Source of the DNA: Anniella stebbinsi
Lineage: Eukaryota; Chordata; Lepidosauria; Squamata; Anniellidae
Reading direction: 5' to 3'
Length of the DNA: 64,000 bases
Assembly (NCBI GenBank): GCA_029215795.1
Contig: JARDYH010000033.1
Span: 140,885-204,884 of the forward strand
The position numbers were made by a program, and so were the translations under genes. The notes beneath the pieces are model-generated. The model did not search any database. It was not told where the DNA came from and was given only the letters and a program-made list of their open reading frames with translations. Each line of letters starts with the position of its first letter. Position 1 is the stretch's first letter. Shown here one piece after another: positions 22,398-37,300 of this stretch.

Positions 22398-25300
22398 ACT
22401 TCCCCTTCTTCCCCTAGACTTCCCCTAGACTTCCCCTTCCCTCTATACTTCCCCTTCTTTCCCTAGACTTCCCCTTCCCTCTATACTTCCCCTTCTTCCC
22501 CTAGACTTCCCCTTCTTCCCCTAGACTTCCTCTTCTTCCCCTAGACTTCCCCTTCACTCTATACTTCCCCTTCTTCCCCTAGACTTCCCCTTCTTCCCTT
22601 AGACTTCCCCTTCTTCCCCTAGACTTCCCCTTCCCTCTATACTTCCCCTTCTTCCCCTAGACTTCCCCTAGACTTCCCCTTCCCTCTATACTTCCCCTTC
22701 TTCCCCTAGATTTCCCCTTCTTCCCTTAGACTTCCCCTTCTTCCCCTATACTTCCCCTTCCCTCTATACTAACCCTTCTTCCCCTAGACTTCCCCTAGAC
22801 TATCCCTTCCCGCTATACTTCCCCTTCTTCCCCTAGACTTCTCCTAGACTTCCCCTTCTTCCCCTAGACTTCCCCTTCTTACCCTAGACTTCCCGTAGAC
22901 TTCCCCTTCCCTCTATACTTTCCCTTCTTCCCCTAGACTTCCCCTAGACTTCCCCTTCTTCCCCTAGACTTCCCCTAGACTTCCCCTTCCCTCTATACTT
23001 CCCCTTATTCCATTAGACTTCCCCTTCCCTCTATACTTCCGCTGCTTCCCCTAGACTTCCCCTAGACTTCCCCTTCTTCCCCTAGACTTCCTCTAGACTT
23101 CCCCTTCCTTCTATACTTCCCCTTCTTCCCCTAGACTTCCCCTTCCCTCTATACTTCCCCTTCGTCCCCTAGACTTCCCCTTCTTCCCCTAGACTTCCTC
23201 TTCTTCCCCTGGACTTCCCCTTCCCTCTATACTTCCCCTTCTTCCCCTAGATTTCCCCTTCTTCCCCTAGACTTCCCCTTCTTCCCCTAGACTTCCCCTT
23301 CTTCCCCTAGACTTCCCCTAGACTTCCCCTTGCCTCTATACTTCACCTTCTTCCCCTAGACTTTCTCTTCCCTGTATACTTCCCCTTCTTCCCCTAGACT
23401 TCCCCTTCTTCCCCTAGACTTCCCCATCTTCCCCTCGACTTCCCCTTCCCTCTATACTTCCCCTTCTTCCCCTAGACTTCCCCTAGACTTCCCTTCCCTC
23501 TATACTTCCCCTTCTTCCCCTAGACTTCCCCTAGACTTCCCCTTCCCATTCTACTTCCCCTTCTTCCCCTAGACTTCCCCTTCTTCCCCTATACTTCCCC
23601 TTCCCTCTATACTTCCCCTTCTTCCCCTAGACTTCCCCTAGACTTCCCCTTCCCTCTATACTTCCCCTTCTTCCCCTAGACTTCCCCTAGACTTCCCCTA
23701 TCCTCTATACTTCCCCTTCTTCCCCTAGACTTCCCCTTCCCTCTATACTTCCCCTTCTTCCATTAGACTTCCCCTTCCCTGTATACTTCCCCTGCTTCCC
23801 CTAGACTTCCCCTAGACTTCCCCTTCCCTCTATACGTCCCCTTCTTCCCCTAGACTTCCCCTTTCCTCTATACTTCCCCTTCTTCCCCTAGACTTCTCCT
23901 TCTTCCCCTACACTTCCTCTTCTTCCCCTAGACTTCCCCTTCCCTCTATACTTCCCCTTCTTCCCCTAGACTTCCCCTTCTTCCCTTAGACTTCCCCTTC
24001 TTCCCCTAGACTTCCCATTCTTCCCCTAGACTTCCCCTTCTTCCCCTAGACTTCCCGTAGACTTCCCATTGCCTCTATACTTCCCCTTCTTCCCCTAGAC
24101 TTTCTCTTCCCTCTATACTTCCCCTTCTTCCCCTAGACTTCCCCTTCTTCCCCTAGACTTCCCCTTCTTCCCCTAGACTTCCCCTTCCCTCTATACTTCC
24201 CCTTCTTCCCCTAGACTTCCCCTAGACTTCCCTTCCCTCTATACTTCCCCTTCTTCCCCTAGACTACCCCTAGACTTCCCCTTCACTCTCTACTTCCCCT
24301 TCTTCCCCTAGACATCCCCTTCTTCCCCTAGACTTCCCCTTCTTCCCCTAGACTTCCCCTAGACTTCACCTTCCCTCTATACTTCCCCTTCTTCCCCTAG
24401 TCTACCCCTTGACTTCCCCTTCTCTCTATACTTCCCCTTCTTCCCCTAGACTTCCACGTCTTCCCCTAGACTTCCCCTTCTTCCCCAAGACTTCCCCTAC
24501 ACTTCCCCTTCCCTCTATACTTCCCCTTCTTCCCTAGACTTCCCGTAAATTTCCCCTTCTTCCCCTAGACTTCCCCTTCCCTCTATACTTCCCCTTCTTC
24601 CCCTAGAGTTCCCCTTCTTCTCCTAGATTTCCCCTTCTTACCCTAGACTTCCCCTTTCCTCTATACTTCCCCTTCTTCCCCTAGACTTCCCCTAGACTTC
24701 CCCTTCTTCCCCTAGACTTCCCCTTTTTCCCCTAGACTTCCCCATCCCTCTATACTTCCTCTTCTTCCCCTAGACTTCCCCTTCTTCCCCTAGACTTCCC
24801 CTTCTTCCCCTAGACTTCCCGTAGACTTCCCCTTCCCTCTATACCTTCCCTTCTTCCCCTTCTTCCCCTAGACTTCCCCTTCTACCCCTATACTTCCCCT
24901 GGACTTCCCCTTCCCTCTATACTTCCCCTTCTTCCCCTAGACTTTCTCTTCCCTCTATACTTCCCCTTCTTCCCCTAGACTTCCCCTTCTTCCCCTAGAC
25001 TTCCCCTTCTTCCCCTAGACTTCCCCTTCCCTCTATACTTCCCCTTCTTCCCCTAGACTTCCCCTAGACTTCCCCTTCCCTCTCTACTTCCCCTTTTTCC
25101 CCTAGACTTCCCCTTCTTCCCCTAGACATCCCCTTCTTCCCCTAGACTTCCCCTTCCCTCTATACTTCCCCTTCTTCCCCTAGACTTCCCCTAGACTTCC
25201 CCTTCCCTCTATACTTCCCCTTCTTCCCCTAGACTTCCCCTTCCCTCTATACTTCCCCTTCTTCCATTAGACTTCCCCTTCCCTCTATACTTCCCCTGCT

Positions 25301-28300
25301 TCCCCTAGACTTCCCCTAGACTTCCCCTTCTTCCCCTAGACTTCCCCTAGACTTCCCCTTCCCTCTATACGTCCCCTTCTTCCCCTAGACTTCCCCTTTC
25401 CTCTATACTTCCCCTTCTTCCCCTAGACTTCTCCTTCTTCCCCTAGACTTCCTCTTCTTCCCCTAGACTTCCCCTTCCCTCTATACTTCCCCTTCTTCCC
25501 CTAGACTTCCCCTTCTTCCCCTAGACTTCCCCTTCTTCCCCTAGACTTCCCCTTCCCTCTATACTTCCCCTTCTTCCCCTAGACTTCCCCTAGACTTCCC
25601 CTTCCCTCTCTACTTCCCCTTCTTCCCCTAGACTTCCCCTTCTTCCCCTAGACATCCCCTTCTTCCCCTAGACTTCCCCTTCCCTCTATACTTCCCCTTC
25701 TTCCATTAGACTTCCCCTTCCCTCTATACTTCCCCTGTTTCCCCTAGACTTCCCCTAGACTTCCCCTTCTTCCCCTAGACTTCCTGTAGTCTTCCCCTTC
25801 CCTCTATACTTCCCCTTCTTCCGCTAGACTTCCCCTTCCCTCTATACTTCCCCTTCTTCCCCTAGACTTCCCCTTCTTCCCCTAGACTTCCTCTTCTTCC
25901 CCTAGACTTCCCCTTCCCTCTATACTTCCCCTTCTTCCCCTAGACTTCCCCTTCTTCCCTTAGACTTCCCCTAGACTTCCCCTTCCCTCTATACTTCCCC
26001 TTCTTCCCCTAGACTTCCCCTAGACTTCCCCTTCCCTCTAGACTTCCCCTTCTTCCCCTAGACTTCCCCTAGACTTCCCCTTCCCTCTAGACTTCCCCTT
26101 CTTCCCCTAGACTTCCCCTTCTTCCCCTAGACTTCCCCTTCTTCCCCTAGACTTCCCCTAGACTTCCCCTTCCCTCTATACTTCCCCTTCATCCCCTAGA
26201 CTTCCCCTAGTCTTCCCCTTCCCTCTATACTGCCCCTTCTTCCCCTAGACTTCCCCTAGACTTCCCCTTTCCTCTATACTTCCCCTTCTTCCCCTAGACT
26301 TCCCCTAGACTTCCCCTTCTCGCTATACTTCCCCTTCTTCCCCTAGACTTCCCCTAGACTTCCCCTTCCCTCTATACTTCCCCTTCTTCCCCTAGACTTC
26401 CCCTAGACTTCCCCTTCCCTCTATACTTCCCCTTCTTCCCCTAGACTTCCCCTTCTTCCCCTAGACTTCCCCTTCTTCCCTTAGATTTCCCATTCTCCCC
26501 CTAGACTTCCCCTAGACTTCCCCTTCCCTCTATACTTCCCCTTCTTCCCCTAGACTTCCCCTTCTTCTCCTAGACTTCCCCTTCTTCCCCTAGACTTCCC
26601 CTTCCCTCTATACTTCACCTTCTTCCCCTAGACTTCCCCTAGACTTCCCCTACTTCCCCTAGACTTCCCCTTCTTCCCCTAGACTTCCCCTAGACTTCCC
26701 CTTCCCTCTATACTTCCCCTTCTTCCCCTAGACTTCCCCTTCTTCCCCTAGACTTCCCCTTCTTCCCCTAGACTTCCCCTAGACTTCCCCTTCCCTCTAT
26801 ACTTCCCCTTCTTCCCCTAGACTTCCCCTTCTTCCCCTAGACTTCCCCTAGACTTCCCCTTCCCTCTATACTTCCCCTTCTTCCCCTAGACTTCCCCTAG
26901 ACTTCCCCTTCCCTCTATACTGCCCCTTCTTCCCCTACACTTCCCCTAGACTTAACCTTTCCTCTATACTTCCCCTTCTTCCCCTAGACTTCCACTAGAC
27001 TTCCCCTTCCCTCTATTCTTTCCCTTCTTCCCCTAGACTTCCCCTAGACTTCCCCTTCTTCCCCTAGACTTCCCCTAGACTTCCCCTTCCCTCTATACTT
27101 CCCCTTCTTCCCCTAGACTTCCCCTAGACTTCCCCTTCCCTCTATACTTCCCCTTCTTCCCCTAGACTTCCCCTTCCCTCTATACTTTCCCTTCTTCCCC
27201 TAGACTTCCCCTTCCCTCTATACTTCCCCTTCTTCCTCTAGATTTCCCCTAGACTTCCCCTTCTTCTCCTAGACTTCCCCTAGACTTCCCCTTCCCTCTA
27301 TACTTCCCCTTCTTCCCCTAGTCTACCCCTTGACTTCCCCTTCCCTCTATACTTCCCCTTCTTCCCCTAGACTTCCACGTCTTCCCCTAGACTTCCCCTT
27401 CTTCCCCAAGACTTCCCCTACACTTCCCCTTCCCTCTATACTTCCCCTTCTTCCCTAGACTTCCCCTAGATTTCCCCTTCTTCCCCTACACTTCCCCTTC
27501 CCTCTATACTTCCCCTTCTTCCCCTAGAGTTCCCCTTCTTCTCCTAGATTTCCCCTTCTTCCCCTAGACTTCCCCTTTCCTCTATACTTCCCCTTCTTCC
27601 CCTAGACTTCCCCTTTTTCCCCTAGACTTCCCCTTCCCTCTATACTTCCTCTTCTTCCCCTAGATTTCCCCTTCTTCCCCTAGACCTCCCCTTCTTCCCC
27701 TAGACTTCCCGTAGACTTCCCCTTCCCTCTATACCTTCCCTTCTTCCCCTTCTTCCCCTAGACTTCCCCTTCTACCCCTAGACTTCCCCTGGACTTCCCC
27801 TTCCCTCTATACTTCCCCTTCTTCCCCTAGACTTTCTCTTCCCTCTATACTTCCCCTTCTTCCCCTAGACTTCCCCTTCTTCCCCTAGACTTCCCCTTCC
27901 CTCTATACTTCCCCTTCTTCCCCTAGACTTCCCATAGACTTCCCTTCCCTCTATACTTCCCCTTCTTCCCCTAGACTTCCCCTAGACTTCCCCTTCCCTC
28001 TCTACTTCCCCTTCTTCCCCTAGACTTCCCCTTCTTCCCCTAGACTTCCCCTTCTTCCCCTAGACTTCCCCTTACCTCTATACGTCCCCTTCTTCCCCTA
28101 GACTTCCCCTTTCCTCTATACTTCCCCTTCTTCCCCTAGACTTCTCCTTCTTCCCCTAGACTTCCACTTCTTCCCCTAGACTTCCCCTTCCCTCTATACT
28201 TCCCCTTCTTCCCCTAAACTTCCCCTAGACTTCCCCTTCCCTCTCTACTTCCCCTTCTTCCCCTACACTTCCCCTTCCCTCTATACTTCCCCTTCTTCCC

Positions 28301-31300
28301 CTAGACTTCCCCTTCCCTCTATACTTCCCCTGCTTCCCCTAGACTTCCCCTAGACTTCTCCTTCTTCCCCTAGACTTCCCCTAGACTTCCCTTCCCTCTA
28401 TACTTCCCCTTCTTCCCCTAGACTTCCCCTAGACTTCCCCTTCCCTCTCTACTTCCCCTTCTTCCCCTAGACTTCCCCATCTTCCCCTAGACTTCCCCTT
28501 CTTCCCCTAGACTTCCCCTTCCCTCTATACTTCCCCTTCTTCCATTAGACTTCCCCTTCCCTCTATACTTCCCCTGCTTCCCCTAGACTTCCCCTAGACT
28601 TCCCCTTCTTCCCCTAGACTTCCCCAAGACTTCCCCTTCCCTCTATACTTCCCCTTCTTCCCCTATACTTCCCCTTCCCTCTATACTTCCCCATCTTCCC
28701 CTAAACTTCCCCTTCTTCCCCTAGACTTTCTCTTCTTCCCCTAGACTTCCCCTTCCCTCTATACTTCCCCTTCTTCCCCTAGACTTCCCCTTCTTCCCTT
28801 AGACTTCCCCTTCTTCCCCTATACTTCCCCTTCCCTCTATACTTCCCCTTCTTCCCCTAGACTTCCCCTAGACTTCCCCTTCTTCCCCTAGACTTCCCCT
28901 AGACTTCCCCTTCCCTCTATACTTCCCCTTCTTTCCCTAGACTTCCCCTTCCCTCTATACTTCCCCTTCTTCCCCTAGACTTCCCCTTCTTCCCCTAGAC
29001 TTCCTCTTCTTCCCCTAGACTTCCCCTTCACTCTATACTTCCCCTTCTTCCCCTAGACTTCCCCTTCTTCCCTTAGACTTCCCCTTCTTCCCCTAGACTT
29101 CCCCTTCCCTCTATACTTCCCCTTCTTCCCCTAGACTTCCCCTAGACTTCCCCTTCCCTCTATACTTCCCCTTCTTCCCCTAGATTTCCCCTTCTTCCCT
29201 TAGACTTCCCCTTCTTCCCCTATACTTCCCCTTCCCTCTATACTAACCCTTCTTCCCCTAGACTTCCCCTAGACTATCCCTTCCCGCTATACTTCCCCTT
29301 CTTCCCCTAGACTTCTCCTAGACTTCCCCTTCTTCCCCTAGACTTCCCCTTCTTACCCTAGACTTCCCGTAGACTTCCCCTTCCCTCTATACTTTCCCTT
29401 CTTCCCCTAGACTTCCCCTAGACTTCCCCTTCTTCCCCTAGACTTCCCCTAGACTTCCCCTTCCCTCTATACTTCCCCTTATTCCATTAGACTTCCCCTT
29501 CCCTCTATACTTCCGCTGCTTCCCCTAGACTTCCCCTAGACTTCCCCTTCTTCCCCTAGACTTCCTCTAGACTTCCCCTTCCTTCTATACTTCCCCTTCT
29601 TCCCCTAGACTTCCCCTTCCCTCTATACTTCCCGTTCGTCCCCTAGACTTCCCCTTCTTCCCCTAGACTTCCTCTTCTTCCCCTGGACTTCCCCTTCCCT
29701 CTATACTTCCCCTTCTTCCCCTAGATTTCCCCTTCTTCCCCTAGACTTCCCCTTCTTCCCCTAGACTTCCCCTTCTTCCCCTAGACTTCCCCTAGACTTC
29801 CCCTTGCCTCTATACTTCACCTTCTTCCCCTAGACTTTCTCTTCCCTGTATACTTCCCCTTCTTCCCCTAGACTTCCCCTTCTTCCCCTAGACTTCCCCA
29901 TCTTCCCCTCGACTTCCCCTTCCCTCTAGACTTCCCCTTCTTCCCCTAGACTTCCCCTAGACTTCCCTTCCCTCTATACTTCCCCTTCTTCCCCTAGACT
30001 TCCCCTAGACTTCCCCTTCCCATTCTACTTCCCCTTCTTCCCCTAGACTTCCCCTTCTTCCCCTAGACTTCCCCTTCTTCCCCTATACTTCCCCTTCCCT
30101 CTATACTTCCCCTTCTTCCCCTAGACTTCCCCTAGACTTCCCCTTCCCTCTATACTTCCCCTTCTTCCCCTAGACTTCCCCTAGACTTCCCCTATCCTCT
30201 ATACTTCCCCTTCTTCCCCTAGACTTCCCCTTCCCTCTATACTTCCCCTTCTTCCATTAGACTTCCCCTTCCCTGTATACTTCCCCTGCTTCCCCTAGAC
30301 TTCCCCTAGACTTCCCCTTCCCTCTATACGTCCCCTTCTTCCCCTAGACTTCCCCTTTCCTCTATACTTCCCCTTCTTCCCCTAGACTTCTCCTTCTTCC
30401 CCTACACTTCCTCTTCTTCCCCTAGACTTCCCCTTCCCTCTATACTTCCCCTTCTTCCCCTAGACTTCCCCTTCTTCCCTTAGACTTCCCCTTCTTCCCC
30501 TAGACTTCCCATTCTTCCCCTAGACTTCCCCTTCTTCCCCTAGACTTCCCGTAGACTTCCCATTGCCTCTATACTTCCCCTTCTTCCCCTAGACTTTCTC
30601 TTCCCTCTATACTTCCCCTTCTTCCCCTAGACTTCCCCTTCTTCCCCTAGACTTCCCCTTCTTCCCCTAGACTTCCCCTTCCCTCTATACTTCCCCTTCT
30701 TCCCCTAGACTTCCCCTAGACTTCCCTTCCCTCTATACTTCCCCTTCTTCCCCTAGACTACCCCTAGACTTCCCCTTCACTCTCTACTTCCCCTTCTTCC
30801 CCTAGACATCCCCTTCTTCCCCTAGACTTCCCCTTCTTCCCCTAGACTTCCCCTAGACTTCACCTTCCCTCTATACTTCCCCTTCTTCCCCTAGTCTACC
30901 CCTTGACTTCCCCTTCTCTCTATACTTCCCCTTCTTCCCCTAGACTTCCACGTCTTCCCCTAGACTTCCCCTTCTTCCCCAAGACTTCCCCTACACTTCC
31001 CCTTCCCTCTATACTTCCCCTTCTTCCCTAGACTTCCCGTAAATTTCCCCTTCTTCCCCTAGACTTCCCCTTCCCTCTATACTTCCCCTTCTTCCCCTAG
31101 AGTTCCCCTTCTTCTCCTAGATTTCCCCTTCTTACCCTAGACTTCCCCTTTCCTCTATACTTCCCCTTCTTCCCCTAGACTTCCCCTAGACTTCCCCTTC
31201 TTCCCCTAGACTTCCCCTTTTTCCCCTAGACTTCCCCATCCCTCTATACTTCCTCTTCTTCCCCTAGACTTCCCCTTCTTCCCCTAGACTTCCCCTTCTT

Positions 31301-34300
31301 CCCCTAGACTTCCCGTAGACTTCCCCTTCCCTCTATACCTTCCCTTCTTCCCCTTCTTCCCCTAGACTTCCCCTTCTACCCCTATACTTCCCCTGGACTT
31401 CCCCTTCCCTCTATACTTCCCCTTCTTCCCCTAGACTTTCTCTTCCCTCTATACTTCCCCTTCTTCCCCTAGACTTCCCCTTCTTCCCCTAGACTTCCCC
31501 TTCTTCCCCTAGACTTCCCCTTCCCTCTATACTTCCCCTTCTTCCCCTAGACTTCCCCTAGACTTCCCCTTCCCTCTCTACTTCCCCTTTTTCCCCTAGA
31601 CTTCCCCTTCTTCCCCTAGACATCCCCTTCTTCCCCTAGACTTCCCCTTCCCTCTATACTTCCCCTTCTTCCCCTAGACTTCCCCTAGACTTCCCCTTCC
31701 CTCTATACTTCCCCTTCTTCCCCTAGACTTCCCCTTCCCTCTATACTTCCCCTTCTTCCATTAGACTTCCCCTTCCCTCTATACTTCCCCTGCTTCCCCT
31801 AGACTTCCCCTAGACTTCCCCTTCTTCCCCTAGACTTCCCCTAGACTTCCCCTTCCCTCTATACGTCCCCTTCTTCCCCTAGACTTCCCCTTTCCTCTAT
31901 ACTTCCCCTTCTTCCCCTAGACTTCTCCTTCTTCCCCTAGACTTCCTCTTCTTCCCCTAGACTTCCCCTTCCCTCTATACTTCCCCTTCTTCCCCTAGAC
32001 TTCCCCTTCTTCCCCTAGACTTCCCCTTCTTCCCCTAGACTTCCCCTTCCCTCTATACTTCCCCTTCTTCCATTAGACTTCCCCTTCCCTCTATACTTCC
32101 CCTGCTTCCCCTAGACTTCCCCTAGACTTCCCCTTCTTCCCCTAGACTTCCCCTAGACTTCCCCTTCCCTCTATACTTCCCCTTCTTCCCCTAGACTTCC
32201 CCTTCCCTCTATACTTCCCCTTCTTCCATTAGACTTCCCCTTCCCTCTATACTTCCCCTTCTTCCTCTAGATTTCCCCTAGACTTCCCCTTCTTCTCCTA
32301 GACTTCCCCTAGACTTCCCCTTCCCTCTATACTTCCCCTTCTTCCCCTAGTCTACCCCTTGACTTCCCCTTCCCTCTATACTTCCCCTTCTTCCCCTAGA
32401 CTTCCACGTCTTCCCCTAGACTTCCCCTTCTTCCCCAAGACTTCCCCTACACTTCCCCTTCCCTCTATACTTCCCCTTCTTCCCTAGACTTCCCCTAGAT
32501 TTCCCCTTCTTCCCCTACACTTCCCCTTCCCTCTATACTTCCCCTTCTTCCCCTAGAGTTCCCCTTCTTCTCCTAGATTTCCCCTTCTTCCCCTAGACTT
32601 CCCCTTTCCTCTATACTTCCCCTTCTTCCCCTAGACTTCCCCTTTTTACCCTAGACTTCCCCTTCCCTCTATACTTCCTCTTCTTCCCCTAGATTTCCCC
32701 TTCTTCCCCTAGACCTCCCCTTCTTCCCCTAGACTTCCCGTAGACTTCCCCTTCCCTCTATACCTTCCCTTCTTCCCCTTCTTCCCCTAGACTTCCCCTT
32801 CTACCCCTAGACTTCCCCTGGACTTCCCCTTCCCTCTATACTTCCCCTTCTTCCCCTAGACTTTCTCTTCCCTCTATACTTCCCCTTCTTCCCCTAGACT
32901 TCCCCTTCTTCCCCTAGACTTCCCCTTCCCTCTATACTTCCCCTTCTTCCCCTAGACTTCCCATAGACTTCCCTTCCCTCTATACTTCCCCTTCTTCCCC
33001 TAGACTTCCCCTTCCCTCTCTACTTCCCCTTCTTCCCCTAGACTTCCCCTTCTTCCCCTAGACTTCCCCTTCTTCCCCTAGACTTCCCCTTACCTCTATA
33101 CGTCCCCTTCTTCCCCTAGACTTCCCCTTTCCTCTATACTTCCCCTTCTTCCCCTAGACTTCTCCTTCTTCCCCTAGACTTCCACTTCTTCCCCTAGACT
33201 TCCCCTTCCCTCTATACTTCCCCTTCTTCCCCTAGACTTCCCCTTCTTCCCTTAGACTTCCCCTTCTTCCCCTAGACTTCCCATTCTTCCCCTAGACTTC
33301 CCCTTCTTCCCCTAGACTTCCCCTAGACTTCCCATTGCCTCTATACTTCCCCTTCTTCCCCTAGACTTTCTCTTCCCTCTATACTTCCCCTTCTTCCCCT
33401 AGACTTCCCCTTCTTCCCCTAGACTTCCCCTTCTTCCCCTAGACTTCCCCTTCCCTCTATACTTCCCCTTCTTCCCCTAGACTTCCCCTAGACTTCCCTT
33501 CCCTCTATACTTCCCCTTCTTCCCCTAGATTTCCCCTAGACTTCACCTTCCCTCTCTACTTCCCCTTCTTCCCCTAGACATCCCCTTCTTCCCCTAGACT
33601 TCCCCTTCTTCCCCTAGACTTCCCCTAGACTTCCCCTTCCCTCTATACTTCCCCTTCTTCCCCTAGACTTCCCCTGGACTTCCCCTTCCCTCTATACTTC
33701 CCCTTCTTCCCCTAGTCTACCCCTTGACTTCCCCTTCCCTCTATACTTCCCCTTCTTCCCCTAGAATTCCACGTCTTCCCCTAGACTTCCCCTTCTTCCC
33801 CAAGACTTCCCCTACACTTCCCCTTCCCTCTATACTTCCCCTTCCTCCCTAGACTTCCCCTAGATTTCCCCTTCTTCCCCTAGACTTCCCCTTCCCTCTA
33901 TACTTCCCCTTCTTCCCCTAGAGTTCCCCTTCTTCTCCTAGATTTCCCCTTCTTCCCCTAGACTTCCCCTTTCCTCTATACTTCCCCTTCTTCCCCTAGA
34001 CTTCCCCTAGACTTCCCCTTCTTCCCCTAGACTTCCCCTTTTTCCCCTAGACTTCCCCTTCCCTCTATACTTCCTCTTCTTCCCCTAGACTTCCCCTTCT
34101 TCCCCTAGACTTACCCTTCTTCCCCTAGACTTCCCGTAGACTTCCCCTTCCCTCTATACCTTCCCTTCTTCCCCTTCTTCCCCTAGACTTCCCCTTCTAC
34201 CCCTAGACTTCCCCTGGACTTCCCCTTCCCTCTATACTTCCCCTTCTTCCCCTAGACTTTCTCTTCCCTCTATACTTCCCCTTCTTCCCCTAGACTTCCC

Positions 34301-37300
34301 CTTCTTCCCCTAGACTTCCCCTTCTTCCCCTAGACTTCCCCTTCCCTCTATACTTCCCCTTCTTCCCCTAGACTTCCCCTAGACTTCCCCTTCCCTCTCT
34401 ACTTCCCCTTCTTCCCCTAGACTTCCCCTTCTTCCCCTAGACATCCCCTTCTTCCCCTATACTTCCCCTTCCCTCTATACTTCACCTTCTTCCATTAGAC
34501 TTCCCCTTCCCTCTATACTTCCCCTGCTTCCCCTAGACTTCCCCTAGACTTCCCCTTCTTCCCCTAGACTTCCTGTGGTCTTCCCCTTCCCTCTATACTT
34601 CCCCTTCTTCCCCTAGACTTCCCCTTCCCTCTATACTTCCCCTTCTTCCCCTAGACTTCCCCTTCTTCCCCTAGACTTCCTCTTCTTCCCCTAGACTTCC
34701 CCTTCCCTCTATACTTCCCCTTCTTCCCCTAGACTTCCCCTTCTTCCCTTAGACTTCCCCTAGACTTCCCCTTCCCTCTATACTTCCCCTTCTTCCCCTA
34801 GACTTCCCCTAGACTTCCCCTTCCCTCTAGACTTCCCCTTCTTCCCCTAGACTTCCCCTAGACTTCCCCTTCCCTCTAGACTTCCCCTTCTTCCCCTAGA
34901 CTTCCCCTTCTTCCCCTAGACTTCCCCTTCTTCCCCTAGACTTCCCCTAGACTTCCCCTTCCCTCTATACTTCCCCTTCTTCCCCTAGACTTCCCCTAGT
35001 CTTCCCCTTCCCTCTATACAGCCCCTTCTTCCCCTAGACTTCCCCTAGACTTCCCCTTTCCTCTATACTTCCCCTTCTTCCCCTAGACTTCCCCTAGACT
35101 TCCCCTTCTCGCTATACTTCCCTTTCTTCCCCTAGACTTCCCCTAGACTTCCCCTTCCCTCTATACTTCCCCTTCTTCCCCTAGACTTCCCCTAGACTTC
35201 CCCTTCCCTCTATACTTCCCCTTCTTCCCTAGACTTCCCCTTCTTCCCCTAGACTTCCCCTTCTTCCCTTAGATTTCCCCTTCTCCCCCTAGACTTCCCC
35301 TAGACTTCCCCTTCCCTCTATACTTCCCCTTCTTCCCCTAGACTTCCCCTTCTTCTCCTAGACTTCCCCTTCTTCCCCTAGACTTCCCCTTCTTCCCCTA
35401 GACTTCCCCTTCTTCCCCTAGACTTCCCCTAGACTTCCCCTTCCCTCTATACTTCCCCTTCTTCCCCTACACTTCCCCTTCCCTCTATACTTCCCCTTCT
35501 TCCCCTAGACTTCCCCTGGACTTCCCCTTCCCTCTATACTTCCCCTTCTTCCCCTAGTCTACCCCTTGACTTCCCCTTCCCTCTATACTTCCCCTTCTTC
35601 CCCTAGAATTCCACGTCTTCCCCTAGACTTCCCCTTCTTCCCCAAGACTTCCCCTACACTTCCCCTTCCCTCTATACTTCCCCTTCCTCCCTAGACTTCC
35701 CCTAGATTTCCCCTTCTTCCCCTAGACTTCCCCTTCCCTCTATACTTCCCCTTCTTCCCCTAGAGTTCCCCTTCTTCTCCTAGATTTCCCCTTCTTCCCC
35801 TAGACTTCCCCTTTCCTCTATACTTCCCCTTCTTCCCCTAGACTTCCCCTAGACTTCCCCTTCTTCCCCTAGACTTCCCCTTTTTCCCCTAGACTTCCCC
35901 TTCCCTCTATACTTCCTCTTCTTCCCCTAGACTTCCCCTTCTTCCCCTAGACTTCCCCTTCTTCCCCTAGACTTCCCGTAGACTTCCCCTTCCCTCTATA
36001 CCTTCCCTTCTTCCCCTTCTTCCCCTAGACTTCCCCTTCTACCCCTAGACTTCCCCTGGACTTCCCCTTCCCTCTATACTTCCCCTTCTTCCCCTAGACT
36101 TTCTCTTCCCTCTATACTTCCCCTTCTTCCCCTAGACTTCCCCTTCTTCCCCTAGACTTCCCCTTCTTCCCCTAGACTTCCCCTTCCCTCTATACTTCCC
36201 CTTCTTCCCCTAGACTTCCCCTAGACTTCCCCTTCCCTCTCTACTTCCCCTTCTTCCCCTAGACTTCCCCTTCTTCCCCTAGACATCCCCTTCTTCCCCT
36301 ATACTTCCCCTTCCCTCTATACTTCACCTTCTTCCATTAGACTTCCCCTTCCCTCTATACTTCCCCTGCTTCCCCTAGACTTCCCCTAGACTTCCCCTTC
36401 TTCCCCTAGACTTCCTGTGGTCTTCCCCTTCCCTCTATACTTCCCCTTCTTCCCCTAGACTTCCCCTTCCCTCTATACTTCCCCTTCTTCCCCTAGACTT
36501 CCCCTTCTTCCCCTAGACTTCCTCTTCTTCCCCTAGACTTCCCCTTCCCTCTATACTTCCCCTTCTTCCCCTAGACTTCCCCTTCTTCCCTTAGACTTCC
36601 CCTAGACTTCCCCTTCCCTCTATACTTCCCCTTCTTCCCCTAGACTTCCCCTAGACTTCCCCTTCCCTCTAGACTTCCCCTTCTTCCCCTAGACTTCCCC
36701 TAGACTTCCCCTTCCCTCTAGACTTCCCCTTCTTCCCCTAGACTTCCCCTTCTTCCCCTAGACTTCCCCTTCTTCCCCTAGACTTCCCCTAGACTTCCCC
36801 TTCCCTCTATACTTCCCCTTCTTCCCCTAGACTTCCCCTAGTCTTCCCCTTCCCTCTATACAGCCCCTTCTTCCCCTAGACTTCCCCTAGACTTCCCCTT
36901 TCCTCTATACTTCCCCTTCTTCCCCTAGACTTCCCCTAGACTTCCCCTTCTCGCTATACTTCCCTTTCTTCCCCTAGACTTCCCCTAGACTTCCACTTCC
37001 CTCTATACTTCCCCTTCTTCCCCTAGACTTCCCCTAGACTTCCCCTTCCCTCTATACTTCCCCTTCTTCCCCTAGACTTCCCCTTCTTCCCCTAGACTTC
37101 CCCTTCTTCCCTTAGATTTCCCCTTCTCCCCCTAGACTTCCCCTAGACTTCCCCTTCCCTCTATACTTCCCCTTCTTCCCCTAGACTTCCCCTTCTTCTC
37201 CTAGACTTCCCCTTCTTCCCCTAGACTTCCCCTTCCCTCTATACTTCCCCTTCTTCCCCTAGACTTCCCCTAGACTTCCCCTACTTCCCCTTGACTTCCC

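Noticed and set aside
22380..22460. Calling the 15.2-kb duplication an assembly error
   Set aside because: Identity alone cannot separate a recent duplication from an artefact. The copies have different right-hand continuations, and related shorter duplications occur elsewhere, so it is kept as a feature with that caveat.
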